A stretch of 64,000 bases of DNA, from positions 18,849,583 through 18,913,582 of the forward strand of contig CM052359.1 of assembly GCA_028551475.1 (NCBI GenBank), written 5' to 3'. This DNA comes from Casuarina equisetifolia (taxonomy: Eukaryota; Streptophyta; Magnoliopsida; Fagales; Casuarinaceae). Positions 1 to 10,938 of the stretch are shown here, piece by piece. Both the position numbers and the translations under genes were made by a program. Numbering within the stretch: the stretch's first letter is position 1; each line of letters begins with the position of its first letter. The notes below the pieces were generated by a model. That model made no database searches. It saw nothing but the letters and a program-made list of their open reading frames with translations, and was not told the DNA's origin.

Positions 1-740
1 AAGGAAAGTTTCATCCCCAAAATGTTCGAACATGTTTCAAGTTCTTCTCTTCATTCATGTCTATGGACCAGGAAATAAAAAAAGAAAAAGAAAAAAAGAG
101 AAGATTCCCATCAAGCGACAACGACCTCGTATCTATCAAAGTGCATTGGTTAAATCAAGGTTTGATTGAGTGAAATGACGATAAACTCAAACCTATTTAA
201 TATGATCACGCTTCTTAAAAAACATGGTTCAGCACATGCAGCTTCTTCCGGTTAACATGGGGTGGGATTTGTTAATAATAAGACCATCATATTTGCTTAA
301 TCACTTCTAAGAAGACAAATATCTTATTGGGTCCGAAATAGTTGGCATTTGAATTAATAAACCTTTAATTACAGAAGAAAATTGCTGTACAAGTTACATG
401 AACATAGCCACCTCAAATGGCCGGCACTTCTAATGCGGGAGAATTGATTGCACTGAATATCTTGGTCTACTGCGCAGGAAAGGGTATTTCCGTCAATGGG
501 CAGGCGCAGAGCAGAGAGAGTTCCACACTCCGTGCAGCTCAGGGAGCAGCCCGGAGGGCCCGGAGAGCTGTAATGGCCCCGTCGTAATAAACGAGAACTT
601 CAACCCTGGAAACAAACTTTTAATTATAATATATCTATTGAAGATCCAAGTTTGCCATCCAGAAACCCCCATTTTCCCCTGCGACGACTCCGCGGACAAC
701 CAAAAACGAAAAAGAAAAAACCAAAGCCGCTGCATAGCGA
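1..740. other. 5' intergenic region and promoter of the BRN1-like gene
   Basis: I see no gene here. The short open frames on both strands overlap one another and show no recognisable domains. The stretch nearest the gene becomes more GC-rich and presumably holds the core promoter of the RNA-binding protein gene that starts at 818. No clear TATA box can be assigned. Confidence 0.5.
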
Positions 741-764
741 AAATATAGAGACAGACACAGGAAG

Positions 765-787
765 TGAGAGAGAGAGAGAGAGAGAGA
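765..787 (+). promoter_or_regulatory. GA-dinucleotide tract in 5' leader of BRN1-like gene
   Basis: An uninterrupted GA run of about 23 bases ends some 30 bases before the start codon at 818. GA tracts in plant 5' leaders are bound by BPC/GAGA-binding proteins; that role is inferred here. The same kind of tract abuts the start of the RopGAP gene at 14829-14853. Confidence 0.45.
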
Positions 788-817
788 CGGAGAAAGAGGG
801 AGTGTGTGTAGGCATTA

Positions 818-3800
818 ATGGCGGAGGGGAAGAGAGAGACGCGAGCGAGCAGCGAGGAAAGCGTGAAGCTGTTCGTAGGTCAAGTGCCGAAGCACATGAC
901 GGAGGCGCAGCTCCTTGCATTGTTCAAGGAGTTTGCGCTCGTCGACGAGGTCAACATCATCAAGGACAAGGCCACACGCGCCTCACGTGGTCTGCTTCCT
1001 TTTTCACCCACATTTTCGAGTTTTCTTCTTCGCTCTGTGTCTCCGAATTCCTACTTCGTTCGGAATGTGTGATTTGGCTTTGATTTGCTCGATCTTCGGT
1101 GAGATTCCCGTGCTTGGAACCCTAATTTTGTATGATTTTTGCGCGCAGGGTGTTGCTTCGTGATATGTCCGTCGAGGCAGGAGGCGGACAACGCCGTTAA
1201 TGCGTGTCACAACAAGAAGACTTTGCCTGGGGTTAGTGTGACTCTGATCCCTGTCCTTGTACTTTCTAGAGAGATAAGTTTTGAACGGTTTGACTGTTCT
1301 TGCGCTTGAAACTTGGATGTCTCCCTCTATTGTGTCAATTATTGATCTAGACAACCTTAAAGTAGTAAAAAGAGTTATAGTTTTCTCACTTTAAGAGCAG
1401 CAATCTATCTGCTCTTCTGAGAACTTAATTTCCCTCGTTAAGTCTATGACACCGCGCACTTTGATAAAAGTTTTGCCTTGGTTGTCGGCAAGTGTTGGAG
1501 GAAATAGTTCTAACAACTAGTTGATGTGTGGGTACCTTTTCCCTGGAAACAGTTTGCTAGCGTTAACAACGACCATTTATAGCAATCAATGGTACATTTC
1601 AAATCAACTCCACGTGTAGATGTATTATATATGAGTGCACAGTGGCTATGAAATTCATGCGCGCACAGAGTACTATGACTCAATTCTAACCACCCAGGTG
1701 ATTCTTACGAATTACTGAATGTTAGTAAATCAAATACTCTTATAATGCTTTTGTTGCCTTACGTTTGACCCTACGCAGTGAGAATGTTTGACAAAAGTTG
1801 GGGGTATTGTACAACTGATTGATTTGCTGTGTCAACAATGGAGAAGTTGCGAAATTAGTTTGTAAAGCTTGATCACAAGAGTCCAAAGGCTGCATCTCAG
1901 TAGGATGGCTGGTTACAAGAGGGTTGCATAAATTTCTACTCGGAAGATAAATGCTCCTGGTCTTCTTAGCCCTTGACTTTATTTGGGAGTTCTGAGTTCT
2001 AAGTTTATAATTAAACGCGTGGTTAGTGAAACTCGGTGCATTGTGTCACTTCTGAGATTCCAGTTGTTCACGAGTGTAAAGAAGAAGAAAAAATATTCCT
2101 GTAGAGTGTAACTTTAGCATGCTGCACTAGTTCAGACCAGCCAATTGATCACGATTACTGAGGACTCCAGATAAATGGAGAGACATAATTGGCAGTTGGC
2201 ACCGTATTATCTATTTATTTTCTAATGATTTATCAAAATATTTCCTGCAGAACTTAAAGTTGTTTTAAGTAATGTTTCCTACGAAGCTAGGGGCAAGAGT
2301 AAAATAGAGCCCGGCAGTAAGCTCGAATTATGCCAACAGTTTTAGAGTTTGTCCTTGTGATTCTATTTACATTACTGATGTATGGTACTAGTTTAAAAGA
2401 TAAAGATCAAAGGAAAAATAATTAAGTCAACATAAATAAAGTGGAGCTTCATTATATTAACTAGCATAACTGTGCAGAATAATTTAATCTGGAGAGGGAC
2501 TCATAGCTTAGAAATAGTTGCCTTGTAAGCGCCTAGATGAGTACTCTACCTGCCTAATATACCATCTAAAACAGCTTCTAAAAACTACCATCAGCCAGTT
2601 TAGGGTGGGTTGAAAACTTAATGTAAAATGATCATGATCCAAGTACTCAGCTTATTGATTCTTTATGTTTTCTTTCCTTGTGAATTGGACCATTTGAAAA
2701 CTGTAATCCAGTTATCACTTGAAAAAAGTTATTTTACGTAAATTTGCAGCATTCAGTAATGTTGGTAGCCTGTCATGTTACCAATCATGTAGCAAAAGGT
2801 TTGGTCAGGGTTGAGGAATGTATTTTGCGAAACTCATAATTGTGATTAGAGAACACTTACATGGACTCAGAGAAGAACTTTCAGTTGACACATCTTGCAG
2901 CAGATTATCAAAATTAAGAGGCATGGTTGGGAATAGGCCAATCATTGTGCCTCAATATTATGTTAGGTCCATTAGTGAGAGCTAACTGATGACAAGCTGT
3001 AGCCTACCAGAACAAGTTGTGATAGAATTTAGCAAGAATTTTTTTATTTTCTTTTTGTGAGACATTGAACAACAAAATTACTGTTTGGCTAAATGTATGT
3101 TTAAGGGGAATGGGCATCAGTCTGAGTTTTCTAATGTTGTTGGATAAGAGAATTTACTTTCATGTTTTTGGTAATTGCTCATTTTGTACTATCTTTGTGC
3201 ACCAACAATCATGATTAGCAGATTGATATATAGGCCGGTGTCACTAAATTGAATGCTTATGCAAGCTTGGGAATTTTTTGACCTAGGTATTAAAGTCAGT
3301 GGCGGAGCCCTATGTAGGCCTTGCTGGACCGTCAAGTGATTGCCCAGGCAAGCTTCTCATTTGGGCTCTTGCCTTTGCCTGTACAGCCATTCTGATTTAC
3401 TGTTTGATCCAAGTAGACATTCATCTATCTAAACGAAGTTAGTTGAAAGATGTTAAAAAAGGCATATCAGTAAGTCATATTCAAGTACTTGGCACCCAAT
3501 TATTGCCCCCAACTTTTTTATGTTCTAGTTATACTGTCTCTTTATTGTTAGTGTGAGGCACGTTCATGTTTTTCTCAATTTGATCTCAAATGACCTCTTC
3601 TTTGTCCCATGCAGGCATCTAGTCCGTTGCAAGTGAAGTATGCTGATGGGGAGTTGGAAAGACTGGGTAACACTCATTATTTCGATCACATATTTTGCCT
3701 CTTAGTTATTGCTGCTCTGGTTCTCCTTCCTTATGCAATGCTTTTCTTTTCTCTTTCTTTGAAGCCTTTATTTTGCATTGCATGTCATTTCCATAGATGA

Positions 3801-5569
3801 ATAACTTTTGGCTTTGCCCGTCGTCCAGAACACAAACTCTTTGTTGGCATGCTTCCAAAGAATGTCTCTGAAGCTGACGTTTCTGCTCTCTTCTCTAAAT
3901 ATGGAACTATCAAAGACTTGCAGATATTAAGGGGTTCTCAACAAACTAGTAAAGGTACTTATTCCATACTCTCGTGCACTAGATTGATTACTTCTTTTAA
4001 AACACTCAAATCTTAGCTTTTCCATTTCTTTGTGTGTTCATTGGCTTTTGTTCATGTATGTATGTATTCTATGGCAGGCTGTGCATTTTTGAAGTATGAG
4101 ACGAAAGAGCAAGCTATTGCAGCTCTAGAAGCGATAAATGGAAAGCATAAAATGGAGGTTTGTGCAAATCACAAATTTAGGTGGAAATTCATTATGGTAC
4201 CATCTTCTCTATTGTCATTAGTATTTGCAAGGTAGTGGGCAGGCTGAGTTAAAGCTACTTTGTGAAAGATGACATTTGCTGATAAAATAAAGAACTCAGA
4301 ATCAGCCGATCCTTTAGCTGGACTGATGGTCATCTTTTCCTTTATCAGGGATCAAGTGTTCCCTTAGTTGTTAAATGGGCAGATACTGAAAAAGAGAGGC
4401 AAGCAAGGAGAGCTCAGAAAGCTCAATCCCAGGCTACTAATGTGTCGAGTATTGATTCACAACATCCTTCATTGTTTGGAGCTTTGCCAATGGGTTATGC
4501 CCCATATAATGGATATGGTTATCAGGTCAGTTTCCTAATATCTATGTATTCATAAGCAATATGTGGAACTTGTAAGCATTGCTTTTTGGAAAAAACTCTT
4601 GCACTTTAAAACCGTGCTCATTTCACTACCCTGCCTACCTAGAGAGTGCCTCAATTTTGTGTTTCTAGTCCTCATTGATTTAATCTGGTATTTTAGTGAG
4701 TTTGTAGTGTACTGACTGTCTCCTACTTTCTTTAGGCTCCTGGAACTTACGGGCTTATGCAGTACCGCCTGCCACCAATTCAAAATCAGCCTGGATTTCA
4801 TAATATGGTCCCTACGGTAAACCAAGCAAATGCATTGCGTGGAATCACACCAGACCTTGGCCCCAGTATGGCCTCTAGAAATTATGCTATTCCTCCTGCA
4901 AGTTATGTGGGCTCTGCTTACCCTGGCGTACCAGGCCTGCAGCATCCCATGGCATATCCTGGAGGAATGATGAGCCACCGGCCAATAAGTGGTTCACCAG
5001 GATCAGTTACATCTGCAGTTGTGAACAGTAATCCCGCAACCTCTTCTGGCACGAGTAGGAGTTCTGGGGTTCAAGTTGAAGGTTGTTGTCTATTAGCATT
5101 TCGTCTTCTTCTTCTTCTTCTTTTCAGTCAATATATGTTTTATTCTGGATTTAAGTTCCTGATGTCGTTATTGAGTAGTCTCTCTACTCTGACTTAGGTC
5201 CCCCTGGTGCCAATCTATTTATTTATCACATACCTCAAGAATTTGGAGATCAAGAGCTTGCCCATGCTTTTCAGCCATATGGTAGGGTCTTGAGTGCTAA
5301 GGTTTTTGTCGACAAGGCTACTGGTGTCAGCAAATGCTTCGGTGATTAAATTACCTAGCTAACCATTCTGACTTGATTTCTATTGAGATTTGTCTCTCTA
5401 ATACTATTAGTACCTAAAGAAAACTAATTCACTGTTTGCAGGATTTGTTAGCTATGAGTCACCAGAGGCTGCTCAATCTGCCATTAACATGATGAATGGA
5501 TTCCAGTTAGGTGGCAAGAAATTAAAGGTTCAGCTTAAAAGAGATAATAAAGAGAGTAAGCCTTATTGA
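818..5569 (+). CDS. BRN1: Bruno-like (CELF family) RNA-binding protein, three RRMs
   Basis: Nine exons can be joined in consistent phase: 818-989, 1149-1231, 3615-3666, 3829-3954, 4078-4157, 4349-4525, 4736-5081, 5198-5341 and 5442-5569. They encode about 435 aa, close to Arabidopsis BRN1/BRN2 (about 440 aa). RRM1 (about residues 17-95) begins [19 protein letters not shown]2 (about 107-185) begins [16 protein letters not shown] and has the RNP1-like GCAFLKY. A Pro/Gly/Met/Tyr-rich linker follows, then RRM3 (about 350-428) with [11 protein letters not shown] and GFVSYES, and a short basic C-terminus ending SKPY. In Arabidopsis these proteins bind the 3' UTR of SOC1 mRNA and delay flowering. 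That role is family knowledge; orthology here is inferred. Intron 2 is unusually long (2.4 kb). No frame defects were seen. Confidence 0.93.
1232..3614 (+). other. Long second intron of BRN1-like gene
   Basis: This 2.4-kb intron lies between the exon ending in KTLPG and the exon starting ASSPL, with donor GTTAGT and acceptor TGCAG. I find no coding exon or RNA gene inside it. It is ordinary AT-rich unique-looking sequence. Confidence 0.7.
5103..5122 (+). repeat. CTT trinucleotide microsatellite in BRN1-like intron 7
   Basis: A short run of CTT units lies inside the intron between 5081 and 5198. It is a pyrimidine tract of no clear function and a likely length polymorphism. Confidence 0.6.
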
Positions 5570-6398
5570 AAGGAAGATGAATCAGGAAGAAAGCAGAATA
5601 CTACTGATACGTGGTCACACGCAACCTGGTCATATCGGTGTCACTGCAGCATCAGCATTTGGGATGGACTAGAGATAATTTGTGGTTATATCCGCTGCTC
5701 CATCCTACTTGTAATTGCCTCAGTGGGACTCATATCCCAGAAACTTGTAATTTGTGGTGCATTCTGTGCCAGTACAATTTGTAATTTGTGTATCATGGAA
5801 GCTCATTTAGACATTAATTATTAATTTATTGATTCTTCCCCACAGAACATCTGTTTAGCTGGATAATTTTGCAGAATTATCTCCTTTTTTTGGTTAAAGA
5901 ATTACAATGATGATTTTGTTATAGTTTCTTTTTTCCTTTTTCCGTTAGTGCAATCTAGACGTGGATGTAAACTATCCTTTTCCTGAGATTCCCACGCTGC
6001 ATTATACTTAAGTTCTTTGGTCTATCCTTCATTTAAGTCGTTGTATTTACTGCTTTGATATGAGTGTTTGTTTATAGTTATGGATGCTGACTGAAGTAGA
6101 CTACTTGGCCATAAGCCTGTTCTCCACTGGGTGCTCTATCAAATAGATGCTTAGATTCTCTTCAGCAGTCTTACTCGTGACTATATGAAGTGGTTTTAAA
6201 AATGTTTTCACTAGTAACACGGTAGAAGCTAATCTTCTATTTTTGGCCATTCAATTCAAAATGCTATACAATCCAGGTAGTCATTTGAGGCCTTTTTTTT
6301 TTTTTTTCTCATTGCAAGAGTAGTACATTTTGTAGTAATTTGCCTTTTTAACTAGTACTAATCAGCAGAAACATCTCCGTTTTTGTAGTCTGTTGCAG

Positions 6399-6535
6399 AT
6401 TCTACATCTTGGGTCTCTGTTGATGCATCCTTTCTACAACCAGTCCAATATACTAGTAAGATGGAGGGTATTTCGATTATTGACACGGAGAAGAATGAAA
6501 GGACTATGGCACTTAAACGGGGATTGGCTGTGAAG
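6399..6535 (+). other. Orphan exon-like open segment, possible coding exon or gene remnant
   Basis: This 137-bp segment is open in one frame (phase 2 start), is preceded by a good acceptor (TGTTGCAG) and is followed by a donor-like GTACTG. The encoded ~45 residues include VSVDASFLQPVQY and EKNERTMALKRGLAVK, which look protein-like. I do not recognise the sequence and found no partner exons nearby. It could be an extra 3' exon, a remnant of a lost gene, or chance. Confidence 0.25.
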
Positions 6536-7063
6536 GTACTGTGAATATGCTAAAAAGCTTCCATAATTTCCTCGGTTCTGATGCTTTTGATTTTAGCACA
6601 CAATCCTGTCACTCAACTCATGTCCGATGAAATTCTAACATAATCTAGACTGATTTTAGATATCACTTGACAAGCCTCTCCTTCCTTAAGTGGATGATGA
6701 GTTCTTGAAGTTCTTGTCCACCCCACTTCTACATTCAGATTACCAAGGGAGTGTCCTTTCTCGTGAGTTTCTTATCTTTCAATTTCAGTTATGAAGCTTG
6801 TCTTATTCAAAGAGTCTTTGTCGCCACTTATGTCCAGAGAGTCTTGTAACTACAGAACCAAAAGCTTAGGGCACACCCGAGCTATGCATGCAAAAACTAC
6901 ACTTGAATACGCTCTCGGAACCTGAGAATTGTCACAAACGAGACCTATAGTGATTATGAAGGCTAAATCTGGCAATTTCCAAGTTCCGAGTCTGCTTCCC
7001 TCACCAAAATTTAACAAGTCTGTTGCTGAGAGTTCGTGTACTATCTTTCAAAATCTGTCCAAG

Positions 7064-7390
7064 CACTTTGCATTCACTCAGTAGTACCTAAGTTTTCCTT
7101 TCTCTGCGAAAAACAAAAAATGACACTAAATAGTCTACCAAAGTAGAGGATAATCACGTCACTATCTTTTTGGTAAGGCTTTTCCCCTTTTTCTTTCATT
7201 TTTTTTAAAGCTTTTTCTACCGTAGTGGGAGATTTTATTTATCACTCAATTATGGCCACTTTGCATTCACTCAATAGTATCTAAGCTCTCCTTTCTCTTG
7301 AAAAACAAAACATTTTACAAAATAATCAACCAAAGTAGAGGATAATCACATCACTATCTTTTTGGTAAGGCTTTCCCCCTTTGGCCTTTT
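7064..7390 (+). repeat. Imperfect tandem duplication, two ~130-bp copies
   Basis: The segments at about 7064-7200 and 7257-7390 are near-copies. Both start with CTTTGCATTCACTCA-type sequence, run through a CAAAGTAGAGGATAATCAC core and end in CTATCTTTTTGGTAAGGC. A short unrelated spacer separates them. The copies differ by scattered substitutions and small indels, so the duplication is not recent. It is non-coding. Confidence 0.8.
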
Positions 7391-9867
7391 CTTTTAAGCT
7401 TCTTCAGTTCATAGGTTTCCTTTCTGATGTATTCTGTGACTTAAAAATTTATATCACAAAAGTTTGACTGGAGAAGCACAAAAGAACTGAAGTGGCTTGT
7501 AATTGCTGATTTAGTCATCAAGTCATTTCTTCTGTTGTAGGTTCACCTCCTTAGAAAAGGTTTCTGTTGGGCGTTTTGCTAGTTAACTAGAAATATGTGC
7601 CTTAGGCGCTGCTACTGGACCGTTCTTCTTGTTGACACCCTTTGTTAAATTCCTTGTCTGTTAACTCCACAGTTGGACAAAAGAAAAAAAAAAAAACAAA
7701 AAAGAGCAGTTTAGAGGGTTTGATCTTATAGCTGGAAAAGAATTTGAATCCCTCGAGGCTGGATCCCTTAATTTCAATGACCGATTGTAATTCTGAGCTT
7801 TCAGGAGAAAATACATGTAGCATGATTTGAGATTTAGATGTAGAATGCTTGTGGTGAACGACTTATGGAAGAAGTCTGGACAGGGTGGACATCATCTGGT
7901 TGTGTGGTGATTAGTTTTTCATGATACAGGCCATATGTATGGCTATATATACGTTCTTGTAACTTTAGGTTACCAAATGTGATAGTCATTTCGGGGTGTG
8001 GTACAATTTAGATTATACTTTCAGCTTTCTTAAGCTTTGGTTACGTACTTTTAGGTGCTTTTTTTCCTTTATAATCAGTTACTCCATCTGAACTTTGCAA
8101 CCGGTCCAACAGATGCTGATATAATGTCTGGCACTGTCATAATGCTTTGTTACCATGTGCACTTTGTGTCACTCGATAGTTTTATTTCTTTTGTTTTTTG
8201 GTGCTCCGTGGAAAATTTGAATGGCATAAAGGGAAAAAAATGACAATGATGTGTGTTTTATGCTAGGCTTTGGTTGTCAATTAGAGTGCATAAGTGTTTC
8301 AAATGGCTTTCCATCTCTCTGGTCAATGCTTGTTGATACCGATGGTCGGGTCTAGGAAGGTGGTTAAAGCTTTTATTCTATCCCCAACTCCATAACTCTA
8401 TATAAAAAGGCTGTTCTTTTACTTTGGTATGTTTTCCTTGCCCACCTATGGAGCAATGTTTCTTGCATGAACTAGGCTTCTTTCAACGAGTACGTTGTTC
8501 CCTTTTCTTCGTCAAATGCTGTTTTGAAATGAATTGTTTTGGTTGTCATATCGAAATTTAACAGTTTTAGATATGCTAATATGGTAAACATCGAGCAGTA
8601 AAGATTCAGTTGTAACATCCGAGATTGTGTAGTTAGGATTTTTGTTTACCTCATTTTGTTACTGGATGGTTGGAGAATAAAGAGACTACTCGTATTAGAT
8701 TACCTGTTGAATGGCAATGTGACCTATAACCCCTTGGCTCTTGTCCCACTTGGTGGAAAGATTTTAGCATATTTTAACCCATCTCAGGGTTGTGTTTAGA
8801 ATTTATAGTTATTAATATCTGTAAATTTCCAATCCAAGATTGTAACCCCGATAGTTTTATCTTATATTGTTTTGGAGGGATGGGAACAGGGGAAACAGCC
8901 ACAATTACTCACTATCATAGTTGTCGTTCTCATTCTTAAATGTTTGTCTCTACTATTTTCGACGCCGTAACACGTTGTCCAAATATATAGTCCAAGACAA
9001 CAATAAAGGATTTGGATTCTTCGCGCAAGATCTTACGGCGTACTTCGTGCTTGCACGTAAGAAAGCAAAGTGTGAAGCGTGTGGCTGGCAGCTTCTTTTG
9101 CTACGTTTTGATCATGTGTAGGCTTTTTCCCGTGTATAATAGGATGACGACCGAGATGCAACCATTCAACATGGGGTAGGTGTAGGTTGCTTTCCTAGAC
9201 CGTTCACACGGTGGTATTGACTTGCTCGCGTTAATATCCTTTCGTTTGCATTGCAAGGGTTTATGAGTCCATTTCACGCGGTTAATAGGTTTTGGTAGCA
9301 ATTAAGTCCTACGTTTACTGAACGTTGGATAATTCGTGTTTGAAAGGGACGAGTAACCGTTGCTCATGCGGACAAAGCGGAGGAATGAGCCCTCTGCAGC
9401 AACTTTCTCCCTTACGCATCGATAATGGGGGGGGTTGGACAGGACTGGTGAATTTAGTCGATTTATGTCTGCTGGCCCAATCACCCACAGTCCGACGCGT
9501 TTCAGGTACTGGAATCCGATGGCTTCCTTGATGGGACCTCATAATTTCCGTATGCATCTTGTACACTTCACATTGTGTAAATTGATCGATACCACCAACA
9601 ATCACTCTGTGCGTGCTGCCCCAAAGGTCAAGCATCTGAATTATTATTCATTGGTTTGAGCTACCCACGTTTTAGCCATGTGGATATCTACCACAATATG
9701 TTCTCTTCCAAGCCCATATTGTTGAATTGCGGATCAGGCAGCCATTACCCGGAATGTTCAATATACTTTATTAATATAAGGAGCATTCTTTTTCTTTTTG
9801 GACAATCATGGACACAAGGGAGGCAAACTTGCTATCATACAAGTAAATAGACATAAAGTGACCTACC

Positions 9868-10271
9868 TTCTAGAAAAGAGCTCCAGAAACGATAGAGATC
9901 AAAGTGAACGTGCCCACTGACAACGTCTGCAGTCTGTTCAACCAAAAGGGTCCGTCCGCAGAAGGAGGCCTCTGAATTAGCTTGAAAGGAAACGGAAAAA
10001 ATCCGATTCCACGGTTTGAGTTGGGCTTTGTTGGTTTTGCCTACTCAACTTCGTTCCAACGTCAGAGTTAGCTCGAGCAGTAACAAGTTAACGAAGTGGA
10101 AACAGAGATCCCCACTCAAAATCTACAAACTTGGGTGCACGCCACGTGGCTGGAAAATGGCCCTTTCCTTCTAGAGGATTGAGGTTGTCCATCCATGGAA
10201 GTCTTTAGTCATCGCCTTCTAGAAAAGTGGGTCCAGCCTTTTATGCAACCCCACTTGTACTCCTTCTAGAA
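9868..10271. promoter_or_regulatory. Cluster of TTCTAGAA heat-shock-element-like sites
   Basis: TTCTAGAA occurs at 9868-9875, 10217-10224 and 10264-10271, with TTCTAGAG at 10169-10176. All four are preceded by CC. Each is an inverted TTC-nn-GAA pair, the minimal two-unit form of a heat shock element. The first is followed by a third GAA unit in CCAGAAAC. They lie 260-770 bases upstream of the small acidic-protein gene. A heat-shock-factor role is inferred from the motif only; two-unit sites are weaker than the classic three-unit element. Confidence 0.5.
10141..10150. promoter_or_regulatory. Perfect G-box palindrome GCCACGTGGC
   Basis: This 10-bp perfect palindrome contains the core CACGTG bound by plant bZIP and bHLH factors. 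It sits about 385 bases upstream of the first in-frame ATG of the small acidic-protein gene and among the TTCTAGAA sites. Confidence 0.55.
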
Positions 10272-10525
10272 ACCCGCCGCATGCTTAATCTCTGTTTACC
10301 TCTTTTTATAATATTACGATTTTTTCTTTGCCCACTGAAAAAGTTTTCGGACTTTCCTTTTCTTTTTCTTCTTATCGCTTCACCGCTAGTTCGATTTTCC
10401 CACTAATATATCACAAAGTTGTCAAACTAGGAACGCGAAATCCTTGGTTTATTTTTCCTATTTAGTGGTCGCGTCTATGCGGGGAAAGATCTTTTGTGCT
10501 TTGCTTTCCTTCTTTGTGAGACCAG

Positions 10526-10938
10526 ATGGAGGTGGTGAATGTTATGGACGTCTCTCCCTTCTTGCTCTTTGAAGCTACCGGAGATTCTGAGGAGATTCTG
10601 ATCCCACCATCGCTGACGTTGGCCACCACATTGCCATGGCCGATGATGATGCAGAGTCTTGTAGCTACGATTCGTCCGACTCTCGTATGGTCGATGAGCT
10701 CGGGGATTGTCATATTCGAGCGTGTGTTGATGATGAAGGCGACGATGATGGACTGGAGGATGAGGGGGAAGGCGAGGAGGAGGAGGAGGAGGGCCACGGA
10801 TACCAACCATGCGGTATGGACCATAACTGGAGGGTAACGGGCCGCCAGAAATCTAGTGGCTCCGTCGATTCAAGTAAGCAGTTGATGGATGAGGCGGAGA
10901 AGAACAGGCTATTTTGGGAGTCATGCTTGGCATCCTAA
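10526..10938 (+). CDS. Small acidic plant protein, frame broken by an 11-bp tandem duplication
   Basis: The intact open frame runs from ATG 10636 to 10938 and encodes 100 aa. It starts MADDDAESCSYDSSDS, has a very acidic middle (DDEGDDDGLEDEGEGE and a Glu run) and ends NRLFWESCLAS. The coding signal continues upstream. In the frame starting at 10526 (or Met 10541) the sequence reads MDVSPFLLFEATGDS, and the 100-aa frame read backwards from its ATG gives DSDPTIADVGHHIA. The two frames meet at an exact tandem duplication GGAGATTCTGA (10580-10590 and 10591-10601). Losing one 11-bp copy, or gaining one base, would rejoin them. The conserved N-terminus suggests the full product is about 135 aa. 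Function is unknown. It has no signal peptide or membrane segment. Confidence 0.6.
10580..10601 (+). repeat. Exact 11-bp tandem duplication inside a coding region
   Basis: GGAGATTCTGA occurs twice head to tail. Eleven is not a multiple of three, so the duplication shifts the reading frame of the acidic-protein gene between its MDVSPF... part and its DSDPTIADV... part. Confidence 0.85.

Larger units (their letters stand above)
5570..9860. other. Gene-poor region downstream of BRN1-like gene
   Basis: The first ~250 bases are the likely 3' UTR of the BRN1-like gene. The rest holds no gene I can support. Within it are a tandem duplication (7064-7390), one exon-like open segment (6399-6535) and a patch of higher GC around 9160-9560 with only short overlapping open frames. 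None of the 60-110 aa frames here has a recognisable domain. Confidence 0.5.

Noticed and set aside
652-1083. 143-codon open frame overlapping BRN1 exon 1
   Set aside because: It runs in another frame over the GA tract and exon 1; the RRM1 frame is the real one.
5895-5990. Possible C/D box snoRNA (ATGATGA ... CTGA)
   Set aside because: The boxes are common words, no terminal stem or guide match could be shown, and the spacing is arbitrary.
9315-9635. 106-codon minus-strand open frame in the GC-richer patch
   Set aside because: Open frames exist on both strands here, as expected from composition alone, and none has a known motif.
10462-10824. Minus-strand frames of 111-120 codons over the acidic-protein gene
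   Set aside because: They are antisense readings of the Asp/Glu-rich coding sequence (giving Pro/His/Leu runs).
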